Shown here piece by piece: positions 57,201 to 62,745 of a DNA stretch of 64,000 nt; position 1 is the first letter of the stretch; each line of letters starts with the position of its first letter. The notes under the pieces are model-generated. The model worked only from the letters and a program-made list of their open reading frames with translations, searched no databases and was not told the origin of the DNA. A program made the translations under genes and the position numbers. The DNA comes from Gordionus sp. m RMFG-2023 (taxonomy: Eukaryota; Nematomorpha; Gordioida; Chordodea; Parachordodidae): the NCBI RefSeq assembly GCF_954871325.1, contig NC_088776.1, positions 26,646,508-26,710,507 of the forward strand. Reading direction: 5' to 3'.

Positions 57201-59900
57201 GAGAATTTCTAGATTCTGATGAAACATCATTATCTACCGATGAAAGGTGCGAGGATGAACTTTAAAGATTCATCGCTCATAAGACAAATAACAATGACCG
57301 TATTTTGAAGTTTTAAAAGCAGGAAAATTCCTTTTTTTTTTGAAAATTTAGCGAGTAAAATTTTGTCAGCCCCTGCAAGTTCGGCATCTAGTGAAAGATT
57401 ATTTCCTGTAGCCAATCGCTTGTTGGAAGAAAGGCGTAATCAATTGAAATAAAAATACATGGGCATTCTTCTTCTTTTTTTAATAAAAATTTCGATTTAT
57501 AAATTGTATTTATTTTTTGTTATTAATATTGATTATGGAATTAGATAAATAAAAAGAGTAAATACAAAAAAGTATATAATTATAGGTTATTAAGTTTTGA
57601 AAAATTTAAAAACACCGTGAATTTTTGGACGTGAATCAAAATATTGCCTTTCGTGAGCGGGCGAGTGGGGTGGTAAACGTGAATGAGCGTGAATTTTTAA
57701 AAACCATCGTGAGCGGGCGGGCCGTTAATAAAAATTAAGCCCGCGCCCACCTCTATTGTCAGCAATGGTCTTTAAGATTTTATTTTGATGCAATAATCCT
57801 TTGCTATATCTTTGTAAATTCCTTGCCATTTTATCATATGTATGACTACCAGTCATTCTTTTACAAGCCAACGCTACATTTTTCTTTCCAAATTTGTTGT
57901 ATATAGTGTCTTCTACTTTTCAGATGGAGCAGCAGCATAATATAAAAATCGCAAAATTTAATCAATCTTTGCCACCATTAAGATGATTTCGGAATAAAAG
58001 CTCAGTGGCATTTCTGGGCCACATTTCATAACAAATCAGCTTGGCGGGGTCGGAGGTACAGTCAAACGTTTGGTGGCCTGAGCTAGATTACAAAGACCGT
58101 TTCAGAACAAATAACTCGTCCTAAAGAGTTTTTTGCCTATTGTAAAGAAAATATTAAAGGTATAAGATTTATAATTTATTAATATATATTATAATTTTTT
58201 TTATTAAGGAATAGATTTCTCCTATATTATGGAAGACAATATGAGAAAGAGCGAAGAGAGATTCAATAAAGAGCCTTCAATACCAGGAAAGCAAAAATTT
58301 CATACTTTTCATTCAATTTCTCAGGATAAAATTGAAGCAAAATTTTTTTCAAATTCAACAGAATCGCAAATATCAGATATAACATTTCATTCGAATATTA
58401 ATGGGAATTTAATATAATGAAAAATAAATGAATATATGGCAATCAATGGTGTTATCATTAATAAAAATGGATAATAAAAGATTATATGAAATTTATAATG
58501 GTATTTTGATATATTATTAAGATGTTAAAGGTACATTTGGCTCATCTGTCCCTCAGTTAATTTGGTACATTTAATAGAAATTTGAAATATTTTAAAAAAG
58601 TGGATATATCCTGTTATTTATTTCGGAAGTGCTGATTGTGTCGCCAAGGTTTTCACATCTTATATATATAGAAAAAGCGCCTTAATAAAAGGCAACAAGA
58701 AATTGTTCCCCAGTCTCCCTTATTCTTTCTTTCTTCCATTTTCAATTATTTTATAAATAATAATAAGAGACTTAGTCTAAAAATTTTTAAGTATAATCTG
58801 ATACGATTTGCGATTAATTTATGTATCAATGCTTCTATAAATTAAATATATTATAATAAAATTCGCAATACCCGCAGATGCTATCTGGTAAGGTCTGTAA
58901 AAGGTTATCGGCCAGTGAAAGCACTTGAAGGGACATCAACTTACCTATTGAAGGTGGTATACCTTCGTACTCGAATTGATTATTGTCAAGGTATAAGCGC
59001 CTAAGTTTGACTAACTTACAGGTAGGGCTGGGCAACGATCTGAGGGAGTTAGAACACAAATTTAGTACCTCCAGATTTTCCCATGCATCTAAAAAATTTT
59101 AGCGGTTTGAAATATAAACAAAAGTAATCCAAAGATTTACAGAGATTTTTTAAAATAATATTATAGCTCAAAGAAACAAATATTAAAGCATTACCTATTT
59201 TAATTGGCATCAAGGTGATTGCGTTCTTACTAAGATTCAGTCTACGCAAACTTGTCAATTTAAATAGTTGATCAGGAATCCAGGTCAAATTGTTGTGCGA
59301 TAAATCTAATTCTAATTATGTATATATATCATGTTACATTGTATTAAATATTTCAAAATTGTTAGGTATCCTTGTAAATTAGGAGTTTATCATTTCAAAT
59401 CTATAAAGTGGTATTTTAAATTTTACATGTATCATTTTACATTAAAATAATATTTAATAATGCTATATAAGCTAAAATGCTATAAATATTTTTTTTTAGA
59501 TATTACCATGGAGATTAATCAGGGTTTCGAGATTTGTAGGTATATTATTAATATATCTTCCAGTGTTTTTAAGCTTTAAAATCTTTAATCCAACAAGAGA
59601 GGGCAATTGTCTATATAATTAATATAAAAACAATCAAGTATAGCAATCATAGTTGGGTATCAGAATAATATGATAATAAAGAAATATAATCTATTTTTTA
59701 CATATTTTCTAAATATATATGATTAATTTGTATTTTATTGGAAATATTTATATATTAATAAATGGGTCTTATCCTAAACTATTATTAAATTTTCATTATA
59801 ATCCATAAAACGAACCTAAATTGAAAATTTGCCATAGGATTATCGTCCAAAATCAAGGTTTGTATACTATTTAATCGTCGTAGATGAGGAGGTAGTGTCT
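21091..59900 (-). CDS. FLII: flightless-1 homologue, 12 exons visible, both ends missing
   Basis: FLII is a gelsolin-superfamily protein with N-terminal leucine-rich repeats and six C-terminal gelsolin-like domains. It binds actin, remodels filaments and acts as a nuclear-receptor coactivator. I placed twelve minus-strand exons by similarity to the animal protein as I remember it. Coordinates: 59816-59900, 59507-59610, 59195-59311, 58872-59088, 49389-49473, 32586-32742, 32360-32478, 31338-31388, 30606-30663, 30508-30558, 28360-28484, 21091-21279. All borders are GT/AG and every join keeps the frame. Landmarks include [59 protein letters not shown] and [13 protein letters not shown]. The joined coding length is 1358 bases, about 452 codons, against roughly 1270 residues in vertebrates. 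The first repeats and gelsolin-like domains 2-6 were not found. Exon borders are inferred without transcript data. Confidence 0.93.
21776..23109 (+). pseudogene. 5'-truncated LINE with restriction-like endonuclease domain
   Basis: The C-terminal half of a retrotransposon polyprotein. [16 protein letters not shown] and [20 protein letters not shown] mark the thumb and linker. [18 protein letters not shown] (about 22588-22641) is the C-x2-C-x9-H-x3-C finger. [10 protein letters not shown] followed by LIWEATC fits the R-P-D...E core of the restriction-like endonuclease in R2/NeSL-type LINEs. The tail continues through a T-run to about 23109 ([17 protein letters not shown]). A few stops and frame changes interrupt it. 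It lies in the FLII intron between 28360 and 21279. Confidence 0.8.
23110..24499. other. AT-rich intron sequence
   Basis: Nothing recognised. Part of the 7.1 kb FLII intron. Confidence 0.5.
24500..25660. repeat. inverted, serine-rich open frames of unknown origin
   Basis: On the plus strand at 24601-24822 a stop-free stretch reads [17 protein letters not shown] and [15 protein letters not shown]. On the minus strand at 25464-25658 another reads [15 protein letters not shown] and [12 protein letters not shown] third, at about 25400-25290, contains [17 protein letters not shown]. The three share an ET-S-DS-Y-I-x pattern and could be diverged copies of one transposon-borne or captured sequence. 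I do not recognise it. A hAT-like tip CAGGGGCGGACTGG lies between them at 25191. Confidence 0.3.
25661..26383. other. AT-rich intron sequence
   Basis: Nothing recognised. Confidence 0.4.
26384..26616. mobile_element. GC-rich hAT-type MITE, 233 bases
   Basis: Tips CAGAGAC and GATCTCTG, inside rich in GGCCCGGCCCGGATTT. ATATATAT flanks both sides, compatible with an 8-base duplication but of low complexity. Confidence 0.6.
26617..27484. other. AT-rich intron sequence
   Basis: A short stretch near 26840-26930 resembles a mariner helix-turn-helix in reading but is too short to call. Otherwise nothing. Confidence 0.3.
27485..28078. mobile_element. hAT-type MITE, TAGAGATCTGCA family
   Basis: Left tip TAGAGATCTGCAAAGCC, right tip TTTGCAGATTTCTA. 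Flanks ATGTCAAT and GTTTAAAT agree at 5 of 8, so the duplication is uncertain. The same tips bound 39075-39233. Confidence 0.6.
28360..28484 (-). CDS. FLII: FLII exon: gelsolin-like domain 1 core
   Basis: Encodes [19 protein letters not shown] and later [14 protein letters not shown], equivalent to [17 protein letters not shown] and SLNWEIYYWIGGEAT. The D-CYIVLKT strand and the YWIG turn are gelsolin-fold hallmarks. Human has a shorter loop; seven extra residues (YEINPTL region) sit between the strands here. TTTTTAG acceptor, TCG|GTAATT donor, phase 0. Confidence 0.96.
28527..30475. mobile_element. foldback element filling an FLII intron
   Basis: Both ends read TACATGGTTTCCC inward. The sub-terminal zones (28540-28640 and 30294-30470) are arrays of AAAAAAGGAAAAG-like units about 20 bases apart. 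Polypyrimidine and polypurine stretches inside (28650-28950 against 30000-30290) are also mirror images, so the element is largely one hairpin. No transposase. It belongs with the element at 46664. It takes up 1949 of the 2023 bases of the FLII intron between 30508 and 28484. Confidence 0.75.
30508..30558 (-). CDS. FLII: FLII micro-exon CWEIENFLP
   Basis: Encodes [16 protein letters not shown], the start of gelsolin-like domain 1; human has LTIWQIENFVPVLVEE. Phase 1 enters with GT completing a glycine codon and phase 1 leaves at G|GTAGAA. Most of the intron that follows is a foldback transposon. Confidence 0.93.
30606..30663 (-). CDS. FLII: FLII micro-exon [11 protein letters not shown]
   Basis: Encodes [19 protein letters not shown] plus one base, matching PRLDYSEFFTEDVGQLPG of human FLII just before the first gelsolin-like domain. 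AAAAG|GTT is the acceptor and G|GTAAAA the donor. It is separated from the next exon by a 47-base intron. Confidence 0.9.
30830..31000 (+). repeat. dispersed repeat, copy 1
   Basis: Shares CATGTCAA, CGACCCCTTTTaAAATT, TTTCTGGAA and CGAGATACCAGGCCTCAAAGG with 50840-50990. It lies in a 674-base FLII intron. Confidence 0.6.
31338..31388 (-). CDS. FLII: FLII micro-exon GMSDVA..GGLDK
   Basis: Only 51 bases, 17 codons, beginning [11 protein letters not shown] and ending GGLDK. GMSDVA is identical to the human segment and GLDK matches GLEK. The donor is AAA|GTTGAA. The open frame runs on past the exon border into the intron, so the 3' edge is inferred from homology and phase. Confidence 0.85.
31389..32359. 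other. FLII intron with a possible MITE tip
   Basis: 971 bases. A GC-richer block at 31632-31795 (CGACCTAGTGTGGTGTCG, ending TATATCTCTAGTT) looks like a diverged transposon end. The rest is AT-rich. Confidence 0.4.
32360..32478 (-). CDS. FLII: FLII exon: charged linker ending RQVLQ
   Basis: A lysine-rich linker ([14 protein letters not shown], later [15 protein letters not shown]) corresponding to the poorly conserved basic linker before QVLKGMSDVA in human FLII. The anchors are the terminal RQVLQ and correct phases on both sides (phase 1 in, phase 0 out at CAA|GTTATA). The 107-base intron before it is AT-rich. Confidence 0.85.
32586..32742 (-). CDS. FLII: FLII exon: end of LRR domain and start of linker
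   Basis: Starts [17 protein letters not shown], equivalent to human LDVRENPNLVMPPKP, and continues to [15 protein letters not shown], equivalent to YNIDFSLQNQLRLAG. The acceptor is preceded by a run of about twelve T. The exon leaves in phase 1 at A|GTAAT. Its 5' splice border lies only 96 bases from the left LTR of the Ty3/gypsy fossil, which sits in the preceding intron. Confidence 0.95.
32839..32961 (+). repeat. left LTR of the Ty3/gypsy fossil
   Basis: 123 bases, TGTTAAGATAG to CACATAA, followed by a primer-site-like TGGTGGCAGCG. Confidence 0.85.
33385..33593 (+). promoter_or_regulatory. four spaced AGGTCA half-sites in the fossil's leader
   Basis: AGGTCA occurs at 33396, 33435, 33513 and 33588, each inside a larger repeated block with AACCTT upstream (for example CCTTAACAGGTCATTAT). 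The first is also part of TGACCTTAACAGGTCA. AGGTCA is the nuclear-receptor half-site. Whether it acts here is unknown. Confidence 0.4.
33601..33839. mobile_element. small MITE inside the fossil's leader
   Basis: Inverted tips CCCTTTCGTGC and GCGCGAAAGGG, 239 bases. TTAA precedes the left tip and TACA follows the right one, so a piggyBac-type TTAA duplication is possible but imperfect. Confidence 0.5.
34037..34753 (+). pseudogene. gag-like region of the Ty3/gypsy fossil
   Basis: A 238-residue frame beginning [13 protein letters not shown], ending in an Asn/Gln/Tyr-rich tail. Position before the protease and the overall character fit a Ty3-type capsid region. No zinc knuckle seen. Fossil. Confidence 0.65.
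35266..38039 (+). pseudogene. pol region of the Ty3/gypsy fossil
   Basis: Protease with [11 protein letters not shown] near 35300, reverse transcriptase from about 35600 to 36390 with the FYIDDLL centre near 36125, RNase H at about 36400-36900, integrase zinc module and core at about 37090-37790. Domain order is that of the Ty3/gypsy group. Broken in several places. Confidence 0.85.
38476..38655 (+). repeat. right LTR of the Ty3/gypsy fossil
   Basis: 180 bases with the same ends as the left LTR; it is longer inside. Followed by the GGCTT duplication. Confidence 0.85.
38661..39074. other. AT-rich FLII intron sequence
   Basis: Nothing recognised. Confidence 0.4.
39075..39233. mobile_element. 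GC-rich hAT-type MITE, 159 bases
   Basis: Tips TAATGATCTGCA and TGCAGATCTCTA with CCCGGCCCAGCCCG inside. Flanks ACTGCTAT (39067) and ACTGCCAT (39234) agree at 7 of 8 bases. Confidence 0.8.
39234..39665. other. AT-rich FLII intron sequence
   Basis: Nothing recognised. Confidence 0.4.
39666..40391. mobile_element. probable hAT-type MITE with GGGTTCGG ends
   Basis: Left CAGGGATGCGAACCC, right GGGGTTCAGTTAATCCCTG, both followed inward by GGTTCGGTT motifs. Length 726. The flanks do not give a clear duplication. Confidence 0.55.
41100..42545 (-). mobile_element. Ty3/gypsy fossil fragments inside the hAT
   Basis: A pol piece on the minus strand with RNase H-like sequence (ending near 41895, [16 protein letters not shown]) and neighbouring segments. 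A block of about 240 bases is present twice in direct order (41140-41390, 41650-41885), with part of it again inverted at 42456-42540. No LTRs found. Heavily broken. Confidence 0.6.
42595..42770 (+). pseudogene. hAT transposase C-terminal dimerisation domain
   Basis: [21 protein letters not shown], one stop, then [20 protein letters not shown] and a leucine-rich end: the classic hAT C-terminal motif with the SxxSE turn. The catalytic domain is gone, replaced by the gypsy pieces. Confidence 0.85.
43289..46356 (+). mobile_element. Ty3/gypsy LTR fossil lacking the gag part
   Basis: Left LTR 43289-43451 and right LTR 46207-46356 share TGTATTAAATTGTTG, TTTGAGATTAATT and a TTACATTACA end. Just after the left LTR comes TGGCGCAGTCGAT, a primer-site-like sequence. 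Between are reverse transcriptase, RNase H and integrase in gypsy order. The length of about 3.1 kb is short for a complete element, and no gag region is visible. Several breaks. A flanking duplication is not clear. It is a different family from the one at 32839. Confidence 0.85.
43700..45900 (+). pseudogene. pol region of the second Ty3/gypsy fossil
   Basis: Reverse transcriptase ([12 protein letters not shown] near 43945, [11 protein letters not shown] near 44115), RNase H ([13 protein letters not shown] near 44560; [12 protein letters not shown] near 44755), integrase zinc module near 45200-45330 and core near 45380-45700. Broken by several interruptions. Confidence 0.85.
46664..48085. mobile_element. 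foldback element, 1.4 kb hairpin
   Basis: Outer repeats CCCATTCAAAAAAGGAAAAG and its complement. About ten copies of a 20-21 base unit AAAAAAGGAAAAGTGTCAATC lie at 46680-46890 and mirrored copies at 47870-48065. The inner arms (to about 47290 and from about 47450) also pair almost throughout, e.g. ATACAATATTCTTTTT at 47157 against AAAAGAATATTGTATG at 47570. No transposase. Same family as 28527-30475. Confidence 0.8.
48628..49388. other. FLII intron 5' of the LRR exon
   Basis: Tail of the split MITE to about 49165, then 220 bases of ordinary AT-rich intron up to the donor of the exon at 49389. Confidence 0.5.
49389..49473 (-). CDS. FLII: FLII exon: last leucine-rich repeats ([13 protein letters not shown])
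   Basis: An isolated 85-base exon reading [19 protein letters not shown] and then NIYNLANLK. It matches human CPKLRKLVLNKNHLVTLPE and AIHFLTEIE. It lies 9.4 kb from the preceding exon and 16.6 kb from the next, with transposons on both sides. Phase 2 entry after TAAATAG and phase 0 exit at AAA|GTAATA fit both neighbours. Confidence 0.93.
49474..50800. other. AT-rich FLII intron sequence
   Basis: Nothing recognised. Confidence 0.4.
50800..51300 (+). repeat. dispersed repeat, copy 2 (longest)
   Basis: Contains GGGGGTCCAAAAAATAAGCAG, GGCCCACCCCTTTTGTTTAAA, CCGAGATACAGGGCCTCAAAGG and a tail with GCCTTTTACTTAGACACC and GAAAACCTTGGTGAGG. The first part matches 30830-31000 and the tail matches 58640-58700 inverted. 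Confidence 0.6.
51816..52402 (+). pseudogene. Harbinger transposase remnant
   Basis: Begins [20 protein letters not shown]. The DDE core is seen as [18 protein letters not shown] (first Asp, about 52079-52132), [17 protein letters not shown] (second Asp) and [15 protein letters not shown], which corresponds to the N-S-D-x-x-I-F region. Stops interrupt it. Normally it cuts at TWA targets. Confidence 0.8.
52890..53271 (-). pseudogene. Harbinger second protein (Myb/SANT partner), probable
   Basis: Frame from 53271 reads [20 protein letters not shown] and [16 protein letters not shown], ending near [17 protein letters not shown]. Position and orientation are those of the DNA-binding partner in Harbinger elements. 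The Myb helices themselves were not seen, so this is inferred. Confidence 0.45.
53824..54599. mobile_element. hAT-type MITE, TAGGGCTG family
   Basis: 776 bases, tips TAGGGCTGCGCCGATC and ATATCGGCACAACCCTA. Exact 8-base duplication GCTTTAAT at 53816-53823 and 54600-54607. A short frame inside (54109-54294) is shared with other copies and looks non-coding. Confidence 0.93.
55140..57455 (+). pseudogene. hAT transposase remnant
   Basis: BED finger [20 protein letters not shown] with a later RHKC (55349-55420), then [14 protein letters not shown] (55697-55738), the start of the catalytic RNase H-like fold. Interrupted by a MITE at 56002-56574. The C-terminal dimerisation domain, [20 protein letters not shown] followed by EERRNQLK, lies at 57358-57450. 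Several stops and frame changes. Confidence 0.8.
56002..56574. mobile_element. hAT-type MITE, TAGGGCTG family, inside hAT
   Basis: 573 bases, tips TAGGGCTGTGCCGATATT and CGGCACAGCCCTA. Exact 8-base duplication TTTTTGAC at 55994-56001 and 56575-56582. Confidence 0.94.
57760..57910 (-). pseudogene. hAT transposase fragment
   Basis: Reads [20 protein letters not shown], then [19 protein letters not shown] and ADN. This fits the hAT catalytic region with RxxGSHxxD and the T-D-N motif holding a catalytic Asp; it is cut off just there. Different from the hAT family next to it. Confidence 0.65.
57912..58417 (+). pseudogene. fragment of a transposon-type gene (GGTVKRLV)
   Basis: Reads [19 protein letters not shown], then after a frame change [20 protein letters not shown], and after an intron (acceptor near 58209) [19 protein letters not shown] and [20 protein letters not shown]. 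From memory, proteins with HFFATSHGKG-DGIGGTVKR are common in animal genomes and look mobile-element-derived, but I cannot assign a named family or activity. Stops show decay. Confidence 0.5.
58545..58720 (-). repeat. dispersed repeat, copy 3
   Basis: GCCAAGGTTTTCACATCTTATATATAT and AAAAGGCAACAAGAAAT match the tail of 50800-51300 in reverse orientation. Confidence 0.5.
58872..59088 (-). CDS. FLII: FLII exon: three leucine-rich repeats (LRRLYLDNN)
   Basis: This is the largest visible exon, 217 bases with 71 full codons. It reads [39 protein letters not shown] and [19 protein letters not shown], ending near LPDSIC. It aligns without gaps to the human repeats that include [20 protein letters not shown]. 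The intron before it is 106 bases; the one after is 9.4 kb. The donor is GG|GTATT, phase 2. Confidence 0.95.
59195..59311 (-). CDS. FLII: FLII exon: leucine-rich repeat (LRRLNLSKN)
   Basis: Encodes [16 protein letters not shown], then [19 protein letters not shown], matching the VDLSCNDLTRVPECLYTL and [14 protein letters not shown] segment of human FLII. The 117 bases are 2 + 38 codons + 1. The donor G|GTAAT makes a GAT aspartate codon with the next exon. A second AG six bases downstream is an alternative acceptor, but the upstream one retains the expected leucine-aspartate. Confidence 0.93.
59507..59610 (-). CDS. FLII: FLII exon: leucine-rich repeats ([11 protein letters not shown])
   Basis: Encodes [17 protein letters not shown] and then [14 protein letters not shown], equivalent to QLPAMTALQTLHLRST and SNLPTSLEGLSNL of the human protein. 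It enters in phase 2 after ATATAG and leaves in phase 1 at G|GTAAT. It is separated from the previous exon by a 205-base intron and from the next by 195 bases. Confidence 0.92.
59816..59900 (-). CDS. FLII: FLII exon: leucine-rich repeat ending QFR
   Basis: Reads [20 protein letters not shown] followed by PMANFQFR, matching the [20 protein letters not shown] stretch of animal FLII. The acceptor is a TTTAG with a phase-1 entry. The donor AG|GTTCG leaves phase 2, which the next exon completes to an arginine codon. No exon further upstream was recognised, so the codon it completes at its 5' end is unknown. Confidence 0.88.
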
Positions 59901-61170
59901 CTAAATGAGTTTATTAAAATATATAAATAAGTAATTAGGGATCTGCAACAGCAAAAGATTACAAACCTCGGCTGGGCCGAATATGTTAAAATAAGTTTAA
60001 ATGATATAAATTATACAATTGAGTTGTGTAAAATCACGTAACTTTAGTATTCAATCGTTTTTTATAAAATTTCAATTTTATTTTAAATCCATTTATAGAA
60101 TCAGCATAATTTTTAAAAACTCGGAGGCAAAATAAACAAAATTTTATAAAAATCTGGTATTGGCTTATAATTAAAAATTCAACTCAAGACTTTTTTTTTA
60201 AATCCAGGCCTGGTGAGGCTTTTAAAGATGAGATTTTTTAAAATCCAAACTTGTATAGAGCTGTTTAAATTAAAATTTAAAAAAGATAAATCATAACAAT
60301 TGATAAAATGAATATATATGAGAGGATGTTTTTAATTAGCTTTTATAACGGTTTAATATCCAAGATGGGCTCCTTATATAAACATTTCTTAGCTTAGATT
60401 TTTTAGGGATATTTTTATATTTTTTAAAATACTACCCTAGTCTCCTTGTAAATATAACTTTTTCCCTCCATTAACACCAAAATTAATTACATTTTAACTC
60501 CATCATTAACTAAAGCTGATTGTATCAAACAATATACAATATTCTGAGGCCCAATTATTTTTTGACTTAATGTTTATAAAAGATAAAAAGTTTATTAATT
60601 TATGCCCCATATTAACCCAAAATATCCAAATTTATATCTTAGGAGTGCGCTTAGCGTGTCCGATTTTAATCGAAAAATATAATTAAACGCATTTTTATAG
60701 TTAAATAAAAATTAGACATTATTTTATTTTAATATTAGAGAAATTTCTAATTTATTCCTTAGAATTTTTTTCTAAATTTTATTTTAAAAACCCCTCGCCA
60801 TTCTATATTTTTTCTAGGCCTAATCCTGATTTCGAGCCTATTTTTATAGATTTACCTGGTTTGTCTAAAGGTCTATAAATATAAAAATGTCATCTTCGCC
60901 ACATTGCATTATTGATAACGCATTTGCGGTGTAATTCAGTGGAGAAAATGCGTTTTTGTGTTTCGTGATAATCACAAACTTTAATATATTTGTGATAATA
61001 TTAATTCATTTTCGATATGAAAATATCTTTTCACGTAAATCTATATTCGCATGCTTTTGAAAATTTTTTTGTATTAATATGAAATCCTATTTTCCATATT
61101 TATTACATTTTAATAATTAATGAATCGGTTCTTTCTAATTTTTCGATTAATTTATATATAAATTAATTAA
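59901..61170. other. stretch upstream of the first recognised FLII exon
   Basis: A MITE tip TAGGGATCTGCAACAG at 59936 and GC-rich CCAGGCCTGGTGAGGC at 60205 are transposon debris. I looked on the minus strand for the missing first leucine-rich repeats and saw none. Confidence 0.5.
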
Positions 61171-61175
61171 AAATT

Positions 61176-61292
61176 ATTATTTTTGAATTCATCACACTCA
61201 GAGCATGAATCATCTCCAGAATACAATTTAATAATATACGTATTTCCGTAGATTTGGAATAACATCTGTGTTGTATCTGTCAGGTGAAGGGC
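61176..61292 (-). other. exon-like open frame, unassigned
   Basis: After a CACCTGACAG acceptor-like site the minus strand reads TTQMLFQIYGNTYIIKL and YSGDDSCSECDEFKNNNF, then stops. Composition is less biased than the surroundings and could be a terminal exon. No family recognised. A transposon-like GGCCGTAGCCACGGGGGGACC directly upstream argues for caution. Confidence 0.25.
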
Positions 61293-61729
61293 CGTAGCCA
61301 CGGGGGGACCCAGAGAGGGGGGGCAAACATCCCCTTCCCCAAAAAATAATAATTTTGGCACACAAACCTGGCCCATCGAAAAAATTTTGCCCCTGAAAAA
61401 TGGCCGCTAAAATTTTTCCGGGCCCTAAATTTAATTTTTTTTATTAGTTATTAAATTTTATATAATAAATAACAATTAAAAATAAAATACAACAAAATTT
61501 TTAAATAAATATTATTTAATTTATACAAATTAATAAACAAGAACATACCTATATATAAAAATAAATATACATTCACCCATTAGTCACCCAAGCTATGAAT
61601 TTGGACAAAAGGAATTCAGCTTATAGGAAAAATGCTTTAGCTGTAAAGAAGTGACTGCTATAAAATGAAAGCTCATTTAAAATCAATAACAAAATGGCAT
61701 GATAAAATTTTTAATTAAAATAGGATACT

Positions 61730-62345
61730 GTGATAACAACAATTCTGGTAAGACAGCAAATTAACCGTAATCGTTATCATCTTAAATCAATATTTGATTT
61801 GATGCTACTTCTTAGCATACAGGAGCTACCTTTTTGTGGGGCAAGTTCTATAAAAATTAAGGTTGCTGCAAAAGATGAAAACATAATTTATTCTTCTGGA
61901 CTATTTACATAATGTTTTCATACACCACCCAAAAAGATCTTGAATTAAATAAAATTATGAAATGAATATCCAAACGGCACAATATACATCACTTCAAATT
62001 CATAATGGAGTATAACTATAGCAGAGCAGATATGGTGCTGAAATATATCTCAGAGAAATATAATATAAATGAGATGCCTTTTTATTGTCTTAAGGTTGAT
62101 GAGACAAAAGATGGATTAGGTTAAACCTGAGCATAATTATACTCGTTATTTTGTAGAAAAATTTAAGAAAATTTAATAGGAATCATTAATTTAATGTCTT
62201 TCTGCTGAAAGCATCATTAATTGTATTTTAAAGCTACTTAATGAATAAAATATTAATTCATCTAATGTAATAAGCCAGGCATATTATGGTGCAACATCAT
62301 GTCTGACCAAAATGGAGGAATACAAACCCTGCTTCAAAAATAAGT
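61730..62345 (+). pseudogene. hAT-like transposase remnant (DUF4371 type)
   Basis: YISEKYNINEMPFYCLKVDE followed by TKDGL, then LCAESIINCILKLLNE and QAYYGATSCLTKMEEYK. These match the I-x-D-E-x-T-D and G-Q-x-Y-D-G-A stretches of the DUF4371/ZMYM-like hAT relatives. Several stops; a TIR pair was not found. Confidence 0.65.
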
Positions 62346-62456
62346 ATCTTGGTAAAATAATATTGTATTTTTTAATGTATCTAATTCATATGCAGTGTAT
62401 AATTTTTCTAGGGTTTTAATGTATCCTATAAATAAGCAGGCCATAGCAGATTTTTA

Positions 62457-62571
62457 GACCAGAGGTGGACAGGTCATTTAGGAACATCTTGTATTATTTA
62501 GGACAATCTAGGTGAAGTATTATTTTACTCTTCTAAAACTCATGTATCATGATACGTCGAAGCCTCTGGTC
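62457..62571. mobile_element. short MITE-like inverted repeat
   Basis: GACCAGAGG at the left and CCTCTGGTC at the right, 115 bases. Flanking duplication not seen. Confidence 0.4.
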
Positions 62572-62589
62572 CCTTATCTCAATGCATTA

Positions 62590-62745
62590 ATATTAGTGTT
62601 TTTAAAGTTACTTTTGAGACATAACTAGTTAGAGTTACTAGTTACATTGGTAAAAATATAACTAGTTACAGTTACTAGTTATATTTTTATAAATGTTACT
62701 AGTTATTAGTTACAGTTACATTATAAGTAACTTTTTGGTTCTTAT
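62590..62745. repeat. TAACTAGTTAC repeat cluster
   Basis: Repeated ACTAGTTACAGTTACTAGTTA-like units of a transposon-tip type similar in style to 655-766. Confidence 0.5.

Larger units (their letters stand above)
51414..57755 (+). mobile_element. autonomous-type hAT remnant with three nested elements
   Basis: Tips TAGAGATGGGTGCGGGCC and CCCGCGCCCACCTCTA, both bordered inward by GTGAGCGTGAAT-like repeats. Removing the nested Harbinger (51696-53560) and two MITEs (53824-54599, 56002-56574) leaves about 3.1 kb, the usual size of a coding hAT. Transposase remnants occupy 55140-57455. The flanks do not show a duplication. Confidence 0.75.

Noticed and set aside
61200-61270. Alternative frame with DVIPNLRKY as an upstream FLII repeat
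   Set aside because: Only a handful of residues resemble DTIPNQLF and the phase does not fit the exon at 59816.
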